Shown here: positions 7,103-13,529 of the stretch, one piece after another
Position numbering within the stretch: the stretch's first letter is position 1
How the letters are laid out: every line of letters begins with the position of its first letter
NCBI GenBank assembly: GCA_002441265.1
Contig: DJVQ01000039.1
Location: forward strand, 152 to 18,074
DNA: 17,923 bases
From: Syntrophaceae bacterium UBA6252
GTDB taxonomy: Bacteria; Desulfobacterota; Syntrophia; Syntrophales; UBA6807
Direction: 5' to 3'
Translations under genes and position numbers: made by a program
The notes under the pieces: generated by a model
Told to the model about the DNA's origin: nothing
Seen by the model: the letters and a program-made list of their open reading frames with translations, nothing else
The model's database searches: none

Positions 7103-8098
7103 GGGCAGGTCTTTCACGGTGACGATCCCCGGCTTCGCCGCGATCACCGCCGGAACCGTGTTCACCAGAACCGCCGCCGTCGCCTGGTCCCCGGCGACCC
7201 CCCCGTCGATCCGCATCTGGATGTTGGGCGTTCCCCGGATCACGATGGAATCGTGGGGATCGGGGGCCCCGATGTACATGTCCAGGACGAGAAGCAGCGG
7301 CATCTCCCCCTTGTAGATTCCCCGCGCCACGTGGTGAATTCCCGCCACGTCCCCTTTCTTCAAATCGAAATAGGCCGTGATGACGGGCTTTTCCGCGAGG
7401 ACGGGATCGATGGTCTCCACAACGTCGTCGAGCGGAATTCCGAGGTGATGGGCCACGAGGTTCAGCGACTCGACGAGTCCCACATGCCCCATGAGCTTCC
7501 GCGACGTCTTGTCACGGAACTCCTCCTCCGTCATTCCCGCGCCGACCTTCTTCTGAAGGGGGTACCGGCGGGACGCGGCGTCCACCACCCGCTCGATCCG
7601 GAGGGACTCGACCTCCTCGCAGACCCCTGTCAGGAACAGGGGCAGGGAATCCATGACGAATCCGGGATTCACGCCGGTGCCCAGGACGGACACTTTCCGC
7701 TTCACGGCGAGGTTATGAACATCCTTCAGAAGCTTGGAATTTTCGCTCATGGGGAAGAGGAGTTCCTCGCTCGACGAAACCACGTGGAGTCCCGCTTCCA
7801 CCATCTCCATCAACTGGGGGGCGATATCCCGGATCCTGGACGACGCCGTGTGAATCACCACGTCCGCCCCGACCCGGCGGAAGAGATCCTTCGCATCGCC
7901 GGACACGGGAATGTTCAACCGTTCCGGAAGCCCGAGGATCTCACCCAGGTCCCTGCCCGCCTTGTCCGGCGCAATGTCCACAGCGCCCACGATTTCCATC
8001 CGGGTTTTCCGGAGAACCAGCTTTGCCGTCTCGATGCCGATGGGACCGAGTCCGTAATGAATGATACGAATTTTCTTTTCCGTCATTTCCTCCCTCAC
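7082..8098 (-). CDS. DapB-like NAD(P)-dependent dehydrogenase, related to 2,4-diaminopentanoate dehydrogenase
   Basis: A 338-residue oxidoreductase with an N-terminal Rossmann fold: strand RIIHYGLGPIG with the dinucleotide-binding GLGPIG at 16-21, and an acidic residue in AVDIAPDK after the second strand. The central segment LGTGVNPGFVMDSLP is the signature shared with 2,4-diaminopentanoate dehydrogenase (ornithine fermentation) and other dihydrodipicolinate-reductase-like proteins. True DapB is shorter (about 270 residues), so lysine synthesis is unlikely. The start is a GTG at 8098 overlapping the TRAP permease stop (GTGA); an ATG four codons later (8086) is directly preceded by AGGGAGG and may be the real start. 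It is the last gene of the TAXI-TRAP operon, suggesting that it acts on the imported compound or a product of it. The 3' end overlaps def by 21 bp. Family confident, substrate unknown. Confidence 0.85.
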   Translation of the reverse strand: MREEMTEKKIRIIHYGLGPIGIETAKLVLRKTRMEIVGAVDIAPDKAGRDLGEILGLPERLNIPVSGDAKDLFRRVGADVVIHTASSRIRDIAPQLMEMVEAGLHVVSSSEELLFPMSENSKLLKDVHNLAVKRKVSVLGTGVNPGFVMDSLPLFLTGVCEEVESLRIERVVDAASRRYPLQKKVGAGMTEEEFRDKTSRKLMGHVGLVESLNLVAHHLGIPLDDVVETIDPVLAEKPVITAYFDLKKGDVAGIHHVARGIYKGEMPLLLVLDMYIGAPDPHDSIVIRGTPNIQMRIDGGVAGDQATAAVLVNTVPAVIAAKPGIVTVKDLPSPHFVR

Positions 8099-10869
8099 TC
8101 CCGATCGTTCCGTGCCGGGAGAATCTCCATGTCCTCCCGCAGGGACGCGTTATTGGAACGTTCCTCCATCTTCCGCTTCCTTCTCTGGAGCAGGTAAACG
8201 GACAGGAGAACGATGAAACCGAAAATATCCGTATACACTTCGGGAACAAAGAGCCCCGCCGCGGCGATCCCCATGAAAAGCCTCTGGAGACGGCTCAGTT
8301 TGTCCCCAAGGTACCCGATGACCGTGGAACCGAGGGCGATGACGCCCATGACGAGGGTGGCCAGGACCTCGAGAAAATCGAGAACGTGGAAGGGAACCGA
8401 GGGATCGAGAAGATGGGGAAGCCACAGGACGATGGGGGCGGAAACGAAGATGAAGGGAACGCAGAACCCCGCGGACGCCAGCCCGAAAGCGGTGAAGCCG
8501 GTCTTGAAGGGATTGGCGCCGGAGATGCCCGACGCCGCGTATGCCGCGAGGGCCACCGGCGGCGTGACATCGGCGAGGACGGCAAAAAACAGGACGAACA
8601 TGTGGGAAACCAGGGGATGAATGCCCCACTCGAGGAGGGCCGGGGCGGCGATCATGGAGGCGATGATGTACTGGGCGGTGGTGGGAATGCCCATGCCCAG
8701 GATGAAACAGGCCGCCGCCGTAAGAACGAGGGTGAAGAAGAGGGCGACGGCATCGACGCTCAGCAGCCCCAGGATGTCCACGGACATCAGCGTGTCGGCG
8801 AAGAACTGGGCCAGCTGAATGACCGCCGCGGCGAACTTGAGACCGAGGCCGGTGAGGGTCGTGGCGCCCACGATGAAACCGATGCAGGCGCAGGCCGCCC
8901 CGATCGCCAGGGCGTTTTTCGTTCCCAGCTCGAGGGTTTCCAGGATATCGGGAATCCGCATCTTGCTTTCCCGGTAGAACACCCCGACGGCGATCATCGA
9001 CAGGACGCACCAGAACGCCGCAAGGGAAGGTTCCAGTCCCTGGGAAAGGAACAGGAGAAGGGCGGCCAGGGGAACGAAGCCGAGCAGCCAGCTTCTTCTT
9101 TCCTCTTTTGAGAAGGTCAACCCGTATCCGACCACGGCGAAACCCAGCCACAGGAGGAGAAAGACGGTCCCTTGCGTCAGGGGATCGATCCTGAAAAGAA
9201 CGGACGGGACGGAAAGAAACAGCGGAACGAGAAACGCCCGGGTCTTTTCGTGGATCTGGCCCGCCGCAACGGCGTACAGGATGCCCCAGAAAGCCGCCAG
9301 GAAAGGGCTGCTCCCGCTGATGAGGAGAAAAACGATGATGAACAGGGGCATGAGGAGAAGCCACCGCTCCCGGAGAATGACGGTGAGGCTGGGCAGCATG
9401 TTTCGCGGCAGGCCCTTCAGCCCCCGTTTCCTCGCCTCCAGGTGAACCATGGTCCCCACGGCGAAGAAATACAGAAGGGCGGGCACCACGGCGCACGCGG
9501 CGATCTTGATGTAGGGAATCCCGAGAAACTCGGCCATGATGAAGGCGGCCGCCCCCATGATGGGGGGCATGAGCTGGCCTCCCGTGGAAGAGGCGGCTTC
9601 CACCGCCCCGGCGAACTGGGGCCGGTATCCCACCTTCTTCATCAGGGGGATGGTGAAGGCCCCCGTGGTCACCGTGTTGGCGATGGAACTCCCGCTGATG
9701 GACCCCAGAAAGCCGCTGGAGATGACGGCGACCTTGGCCGGGCCGCCGGAGGACCATCCGGCGATGGCCATGGCGATGTCCATGAAAAGCTGGCCCAGTC
9801 CCGTTTTGGAAATGAAGATCCCGAAAAGGACGAAATGGAAAACGAAGGTGGCCACCACCCCCAGGGGAACGCCGTAGATCCCCTCCGTCCCCAGGTACAT
9901 GTGCTCGATGATCCGGGAAACGGAATACCCCCGGTGGGCGAAGAAACTGAGGCCGGGAATGTCCAGGAAGTAAGGCCCCAGGTAGCAGTTCACCAGGACG
10001 AGGAAGGAAATGAGGGGAAGGGGCGCCCCGATGCTCCTTCTCGCGCCTTCCAGCACGAGGAGAAAGGCGAAGGCCCCGACGATGAGATCCATCTCCGAGG
10101 GCAGCCCCGCCCGCAGGACGAGGGTGTTGAATTCGATGAAGATGTACACGGACACCCCGGAGGCCATGAGGGCGAAAAAGACGTCGAAATAGGGAACCTG
10201 ATCGGGGTCGTACCGGTATCCGCCCTTCCGCGCCAGTTTCACCAGGGAGCGGACCCACTGCCCCAGGAAGAGAAGGGTGATGGAGGCGAAGATGCCGAAG
10301 AGGAGGACGCTCCAGAAAACGAGCGTGAAATTGGGATCCCGGAAAATCTGCCTGAAATCGATGTGCCGGCAGGCAAGAAAAAATCCAAGGACAAGCCCCC
10401 CCACGAGGAGCGTGTTGATGACGAAGTCCACCGCGGGCACCCAGGACCGGTGGAGAAATTCCCTTCTTTTGAAATAGACGATGAGAACGAAGAAAAGAGC
10501 CCCCGCAAGGAGGGTCGTCACGCTGTTCCATCGGAAGATTTCCCGGAACAGGACGGTGAAGACGGACGTCCCGATGAGTCCGTACGCGAGGTCGTAAAGG
10601 AAATGCTTCGCCGTCTCGGTGTGTTCCTTCCGGATGGAATAAAAGAAAAAGACGAGGGGCAGAACGAAGGAAAGATGGAACGCCCGGTGCCGCCACTCCT
10701 GGAGGACGCCGAAACCCGCCGTGTAGATGTGAAAGATGGACAGGATCAGTGTCATGATGAAGGCGAGCTTCAGGGTGATGCCCGCAAACTGGCGGAACCG
10801 GAATTCGGGATCGTACTTCGCCATGTCCGCCATCTGTTCGGAAACGGCGGTCTTTTCCTGAAGTTCCAT
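8095..10869 (-). CDS. TRAP transporter fused permease (DctQ-like plus DctM-like), TAXI type
   Basis: A 924-residue inner-membrane protein with many hydrophobic segments. It combines the small (4-TM) and large (12-TM) TRAP permease subunits and drives solute uptake using an ion gradient with the TAXI binding protein. The conserved large-subunit signature is GSISGSSIANTVTTGAFTIP at 389-408, followed by AASSTGGQLMPPIMGAAAF. A second conserved block near the C terminus reads MGIPTTAQY and later LADVTPPVALAAYAASGISG. It is clearly longer than the roughly 620-700 residues usual for these fusions. Part of the excess is a second copy of a two-helix stretch, with about 504-545 resembling about 594-637 (both contain LAAFW followed by similar helices and a charged end). 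A good Shine-Dalgarno (AGGAG) precedes the ATG, and the DUF1850 stop is 29 bp upstream. The substrate cannot be read from the sequence; TAXI systems known for substrate take up dicarboxylate or amino-acid-like solutes. Confidence 0.95.
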   Translation of the reverse strand: MELQEKTAVSEQMADMAKYDPEFRFRQFAGITLKLAFIMTLILSIFHIYTAGFGVLQEWRHRAFHLSFVLPLVFFFYSIRKEHTETAKHFLYDLAYGLIGTSVFTVLFREIFRWNSVTTLLAGALFFVLIVYFKRREFLHRSWVPAVDFVINTLLVGGLVLGFFLACRHIDFRQIFRDPNFTLVFWSVLLFGIFASITLLFLGQWVRSLVKLARKGGYRYDPDQVPYFDVFFALMASGVSVYIFIEFNTLVLRAGLPSEMDLIVGAFAFLLVLEGARRSIGAPLPLISFLVLVNCYLGPYFLDIPGLSFFAHRGYSVSRIIEHMYLGTEGIYGVPLGVVATFVFHFVLFGIFISKTGLGQLFMDIAMAIAGWSSGGPAKVAVISSGFLGSISGSSIANTVTTGAFTIPLMKKVGYRPQFAGAVEAASSTGGQLMPPIMGAAAFIMAEFLGIPYIKIAACAVVPALLYFFAVGTMVHLEARKRGLKGLPRNMLPSLTVILRERWLLLMPLFIIVFLLISGSSPFLAAFWGILYAVAAGQIHEKTRAFLVPLFLSVPSVLFRIDPLTQGTVFLLLWLGFAVVGYGLTFSKEERRSWLLGFVPLAALLLFLSQGLEPSLAAFWCVLSMIAVGVFYRESKMRIPDILETLELGTKNALAIGAACACIGFIVGATTLTGLGLKFAAAVIQLAQFFADTLMSVDILGLLSVDAVALFFTLVLTAAACFILGMGIPTTAQYIIASMIAAPALLEWGIHPLVSHMFVLFFAVLADVTPPVALAAYAASGISGANPFKTGFTAFGLASAGFCVPFIFVSAPIVLWLPHLLDPSVPFHVLDFLEVLATLVMGVIALGSTVIGYLGDKLSRLQRLFMGIAAAGLFVPEVYTDIFGFIVLLSVYLLQRRKRKMEERSNNASLREDMEILPARNDRE

Positions 10870-10898
10870 GAATTTCTCCTATCCGTCCGGATCCCTCA

Positions 10899-11402
10899 TC
10901 ACCGATGAAGGGCGAGCGACAGAGAGAGGACACCCCACTGGGCGAGGGGCATTTTCCGAACGGCAACCTCCAGGAGGCCGTTTCCCGCCAGGGCGGGCAG
11001 ATCGATCACCCGGTCATTGCCCAATTTCAGGACATTCCCGTAATCCCTGTGCACCCACAGTCGGATTTCGGGAATGACGCGGTTCATGCCGGTCAGGCGG
11101 AACGTCCTGCCGTCGGAGATCAGACGCTCCCCCTCCCCGGCGAATGCGGGAAGTCCCGTATTGCAGGAGGAGAACGCCGTTTCCTTCAGGTTGAAACGCA
11201 AATCCTCACCGATTCGATAGTACTCGAAGACGAGACTCTTTTCCACGGAATGGAGATACACCGTTTCCATGCCGTCCCCGGGAGACACCCTTCCGATCCA
11301 GACCAGCCGGTTCTCCTTCGGCAGACGGATCTGCAGGACCGTTACGGGAATGACCAGGAGGAAAACGAGACACAGAAAAAAAAGGATCCTCCGGAATTTC
11401 AT
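10899..11402 (-). CDS. DUF1850 protein of the TAXI-TRAP operon
   Basis: A 167-residue protein with an N-terminal hydrophobic segment (about 5-24, ILFFLCLVFLLVIPVTVL) that is either a signal peptide or a membrane anchor, followed by a beta-rich extracytoplasmic part. Features typical of DUF1850 include YLHSVEKSLVFEYYRI, the central FSSCNTGLPAF and RVIPEIRLWVH. Proteins of this family are regularly encoded between the TAXI binding protein and the fused TRAP permease, as here; their function is not established. The ATG at 11402 is the only start in its frame, because the open frame upstream contains no ATG, GTG or TTG before a stop. There is no Shine-Dalgarno directly before it. Instead a perfect GGAGGTGA lies at 11434-11441, separated from the ATG by a hairpin and five T. 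Confidence 0.82.
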   Translation of the reverse strand: MKFRRILFFLCLVFLLVIPVTVLQIRLPKENRLVWIGRVSPGDGMETVYLHSVEKSLVFEYYRIGEDLRFNLKETAFSSCNTGLPAFAGEGERLISDGRTFRLTGMNRVIPEIRLWVHRDYGNVLKLGNDRVIDLPALAGNGLLEVAVRKMPLAQWGVLSLSLALHR

Positions 11403-11433
11403 AAAAACCGGGCACCGCGAAGGCGGTGCCCGG
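11403..11433 (-). terminator. Strong hairpin with T5 between the TAXI gene and DUF1850: attenuator and/or folded ribosome-binding spacer
   Basis: On the minus strand CCGGGCACCGC pairs perfectly with GCGGTGCCCGG (11 bp, four-base loop, 11408-11433) and is followed by TTTTT (11403-11407) and at once by the DUF1850 ATG. The G/C stem plus T run is a good intrinsic terminator and would let the binding protein be made in excess over the membrane subunits. The same hairpin is inserted exactly between the Shine-Dalgarno at 11434-11441 and the ATG. When folded it leaves GGAGG eight bases from the start codon, a normal spacing. Both roles may hold at once. Confidence 0.75.
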
Positions 11434-11441
11434 TCACCTCC
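11434..11441 (-). promoter_or_regulatory. Shine-Dalgarno for the DUF1850 gene, displaced by a hairpin
   Basis: GGAGGTGA on the minus strand matches eight consecutive bases of the anti-Shine-Dalgarno complement, the best such site in the window. It lies 32 bases before the DUF1850 ATG in linear sequence, but about eight (from GGAGG) if the 26-base hairpin is folded out. No other gene start lies at a suitable distance from it; the ATGATG just upstream begins only a five-codon frame that ends within the site. Confidence 0.6.
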
Positions 11442-11464
11442 GTTCCATCATGAAACGGGATGCG

Positions 11465-12493
11465 CTACTTGATCATCCCTTTTTCCCTGTAGAACTGGGC
11501 CGCCCCGGGATGAAGGGGAATGGCCATTCCGTTCAGGGCGGTCTGCAGGGTCACGTCCTTTCCCTTGGAATGGGCGGCGGCCATGATCTCCGCTCCGCTG
11601 GGGGCTTCCGCCGGGGTGTTGCCGGAGCCTTTCCGGAGAACGAAGGTTCCCTTTTCCCAGAGGGCCTTGGTGAGGTCGTAAACCACCTGGGTGGGCACCT
11701 GGGCGTCCACAACCCACTGGGCCATGGTCGTGATGGTGGCCACGTCCTTGTCGGCGCCCTTGTAAGTGTTGGCGGGAATGACGATCTTGGAGTAGAAGGG
11801 ATACATCTTGATCAGCTTCGCGATGGTCTCGTCATCCAGGGGAACGAGAACCACGTCGGAAGTCGTCGTGAGTTCGGTGATCGCCGAGGTCGGCCACCCG
11901 GCGGTGATGAACGCCACGTCGCCCTGCTTGTCCTTGAGGCGCTGGGCCGCGCCGGAGAAGCTCAGCCAGTCCACGCCGTCAAAATCCTGATAGGTGAGTC
12001 CCAGGGCCGTGAGCACGTTCAGGCAGTCCACTTCCGTTCCGCTGCCGCGGTCACCGGGAATCAGGCGCTTCCCCTTGATGTCCTTGATGGTTTTGATCCC
12101 CGAACTTACGGTGGCGACGATCTGGATCGTCTCCGGGTAGAGGGAGGCGATTCCCGTGATGTTGGTCACCGGTTTGCCCTCGAACTGGGACGTTCCGGCA
12201 TAGGCGGCATAGGCCACATTGTTCTGGACGAAGGCCGATTCCACCTCGTGCTCCCGGATCAGGTTGCAGTTCGCCACCGATGCGTTGGCCGCCTGGGCCG
12301 TCGCGATGATGTACGGGATCTTGTCGTTCAGGGCCTGGGCGAGAACGCCCCCGAGCGGATAGTAAGTACCCCCCGTACCGCCGGTGGCGATGGCGAAGAA
12401 CTGCCTCTTTGCGGCAATGGAAGGACCCGCGAACGCCACGGCCAGGACAACCGCCGCGACAATGGCAAGAACAACATGGCGTTTTTTGCGCAT
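11465..12493 (-). CDS. TAXI-family TRAP transporter solute-binding protein
   Basis: A 342-residue periplasmic binding protein that captures the solute and delivers it to the TRAP permease. The start is set by the ATG at 12493, which has AAAGGAGG seven bases upstream and begins a textbook signal peptide: MRKKRH, a hydrophobic core (VVLAIVAAVVLAVAFAG) and an SIAA cleavage region near residue 28. An upstream in-frame ATG would add 21 residues lacking signal-peptide character. The mature protein opens with FFAIATGGTGGTYYPLGG, the diagnostic TAXI glycine-rich motif. Later LIREHEVESAFVQNNVAYAAY and a segment around RLIPGDRGSGTEVD fit the same family. It is the first gene of the operon with DUF1850, the fused permease and the DapB-like dehydrogenase, under the promoter at 12601-12629. 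The hairpin after the gene should raise its expression relative to the rest. Confidence 0.95.
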   Translation of the reverse strand: MRKKRHVVLAIVAAVVLAVAFAGPSIAAKRQFFAIATGGTGGTYYPLGGVLAQALNDKIPYIIATAQAANASVANCNLIREHEVESAFVQNNVAYAAYAGTSQFEGKPVTNITGIASLYPETIQIVATVSSGIKTIKDIKGKRLIPGDRGSGTEVDCLNVLTALGLTYQDFDGVDWLSFSGAAQRLKDKQGDVAFITAGWPTSAITELTTTSDVVLVPLDDETIAKLIKMYPFYSKIVIPANTYKGADKDVATITTMAQWVVDAQVPTQVVYDLTKALWEKGTFVLRKGSGNTPAEAPSGAEIMAAAHSKGKDVTLQTALNGMAIPLHPGAAQFYREKGMIK

Positions 12494-12535
12494 ACCCCAA
12501 CCTCCTTTCCTTTCATAGGAATTCAAAAAGATCGA

Positions 12536-12591
12536 GCCGGCCCGACGGTCCGGCAATCCCTTCGAGCCTTTTTCTTCCCACCGAAGAAAAA
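12536..12591 (-). promoter_or_regulatory. Two stem-loops in the 5' leader of the TAXI operon
   Basis: The minus-strand leader starts almost directly with a 9-bp perfect stem (TTTTTCTTC, 12583-12591, with GAAGAAAAA, 12569-12577; five-base loop). A second G/C-rich stem follows (GCCGG, 12550-12554, with CCGGC, 12536-12540, plus two inner pairs). A clear AAAAGGAGG-type ribosome site lies after them. A 5'-terminal stem-loop can protect mRNA from decay; that role here is inference. I recognise no riboswitch family. Confidence 0.5.
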
Positions 12592-12600
12592 CCGTGTGAA

Positions 12601-12629
12601 AAGGTAGAATATTTGTCGCCGATTGTCAA
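12601..12629 (-). promoter_or_regulatory. Predicted sigma70-type promoter of the TAXI-TRAP operon
   Basis: On the minus strand TTGACA (12624-12629, exact consensus) is 17 bp from TACCTT (12601-12606), predicting a start near 12594 and a leader of about 100 nt. The gap between the acyltransferase gene and the TAXI gene (12494-12683) holds this promoter, the leader stem-loops and an upstream direct repeat, and no gene. Confidence 0.75.
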
Positions 12630-12638
12630 CGGATTTAG

Positions 12639-12660
12639 GGAAACACAATGAAGGAAACAC
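12639..12660 (-). promoter_or_regulatory. Tandem 8-bp direct repeat upstream of the TAXI promoter, possible regulator site
   Basis: GTGTTTCC occurs twice on the minus strand (12653-12660 and 12639-12646), 14 bp apart, ending about 9 bp before the -35 box. Relative to the predicted start this is roughly -45 to -66, where activators usually bind. No regulator gene is nearby to assign to it. Confidence 0.4.
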
Positions 12661-12683
12661 TTTTGACGACGCACAAGGGTCCG

Positions 12684-13367
12684 TCAGGGGGGGGGGCTCC
12701 ATCCGAAAGCGATGTCGTCCTTCCGGTGGCCTTCCTCCAGCAGGATTTCCAGTTTCCGCCGGACGTCCTCGAAGGCACCGGCATCCAGGCCGGAAGGCAC
12801 GTCAAAGGGTTCCCCCCACCGGATCCGGACCCGGCTGAAAGGCTTTGGGATCATGAAGCGGTCCCAGCTCGCCGCCCGCCAGGCGCGGCTCATGGAAACG
12901 TAGACCGGGACGATCTTCGCGCCGGAAAGCCTCGCCATCTCGATCACCCCGGCCTTGACCACCCCTTTCGGCCCCTGGGGACCGTCCACCGCGTGGGCCG
13001 CCATGGACCGTTCCTTCAACTGGGCGAGTACCTCCCGGAGGGCCTCCCTGCCGCCTCTGGAGCTGGAACCGCGGACCGGTTCGAGGCCGAGCCGACCCAC
13101 CAGGTCGGCGATGAACTCCCCGTCCCGGCTTCGGCTGACCATGACCAGGGGGCGGCGGGACCGGAAACGTTTCGCATAGGGAAGGAGGCCGAAAAACCGC
13201 TGGTGCCAGAAGGGAATGACGGCCTTTCCCCCACCCTCCATGGTGGAAAGAAGGGTTTCCTCGTTTTCGATGGAAACCCGGACGAAAAAGAAGTAGCCCC
13301 CGATGACCCAGTGGAGAAGGGGGAGAAGAACGCTTTTCGTGAAAGGCCCGGCGGACGGTTTCAACAC
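12684..13367 (-). CDS. Lysophospholipid acyltransferase family protein (DUF374)
   Basis: A 227-residue protein of the DUF374 group, related to the LpxL/PlsC acyltransferases and probably acting on a lipid or lipid A-type acceptor at the inner membrane. Visible features are an N-terminal hydrophobic stretch (about 11-30), the FWHQR motif at 53-57 (a variant of the acyltransferase H-x4-D block), RGSSSRGG at 99-106 and DGPQGPKG at 128-135, which is characteristic of the group. Its length is normal. The start is a GTG at 13367, with GGGAG only three bases upstream; a TTG follows as the next codon, and a stop codon upstream in frame excludes a longer protein. A promoter candidate lies at 13401-13429. 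The 3' end contains a run of ten C, and the stop codon follows it immediately. It is divergent from the CDF transporter gene and about 190 bp from the TAXI operon. Confidence 0.88.
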   Translation of the reverse strand: MLKPSAGPFTKSVLLPLLHWVIGGYFFFVRVSIENEETLLSTMEGGGKAVIPFWHQRFFGLLPYAKRFRSRRPLVMVSRSRDGEFIADLVGRLGLEPVRGSSSRGGREALREVLAQLKERSMAAHAVDGPQGPKGVVKAGVIEMARLSGAKIVPVYVSMSRAWRAASWDRFMIPKPFSRVRIRWGEPFDVPSGLDAGAFEDVRRKLEILLEEGHRKDDIAFGWSPPP

Positions 13368-13400
13368 ACTCCCGATCCATGACTATGATTTCACCGGGCT

Positions 13401-13429
13401 TTTATACAATGGATTCCCTGAAAACACAA
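13401..13429 (-). promoter_or_regulatory. Candidate promoter for the DUF374 acyltransferase gene
   Basis: On the minus strand TATAAA (13401-13406) is 17 bp from TTGTGT (13424-13429). The -10 matches five of six consensus bases and the -35 three of six. The predicted start near 13394 leaves a leader of about 27 nt to the GTG start. Confidence 0.5.
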
Positions 13430-13462
13430 GCAGGGCTCCCCGCACGGACGGCCCTCCCGGGA

Positions 13463-13491
13463 TTGACGGGGAAAACGGCGTCTGCTAACAG
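13463..13491 (+). promoter_or_regulatory. Candidate promoter for the CDF-UPF0182 operon
   Basis: TTGACG (13463-13468, five of six) is 17 bp from TAACAG (13486-13491, a weak -10). It is the best plus-strand match in the 162-bp divergent gap and would give a leader of about 30 nt to the ATG at 13530. Confidence 0.35.
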
Positions 13492-13529
13492 AGAACGGGC
13501 GGGGAAGACAACGGAGGGAAGACCACTCC

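Noticed and set aside
9172..10908. A 578-codon plus-strand frame opposite the TRAP permease
   Set aside because: Composition is dominated by E, G, D, H and R, with no domain. It lies wholly antisense to a well-conserved membrane protein and results from high GC content.
12494..12556. Upstream ATG adding 21 residues to the TAXI binding protein
   Set aside because: The added residues would break the signal peptide, and the strong Shine-Dalgarno at 12501-12507 is placed for the ATG at 12493.
12661..12683. TGACG/CGTCA inverted repeat after the acyltransferase stop codon as a terminator
   Set aside because: The stem is only 5 bp with a long loop and has just four A/T after it; too weak to call.
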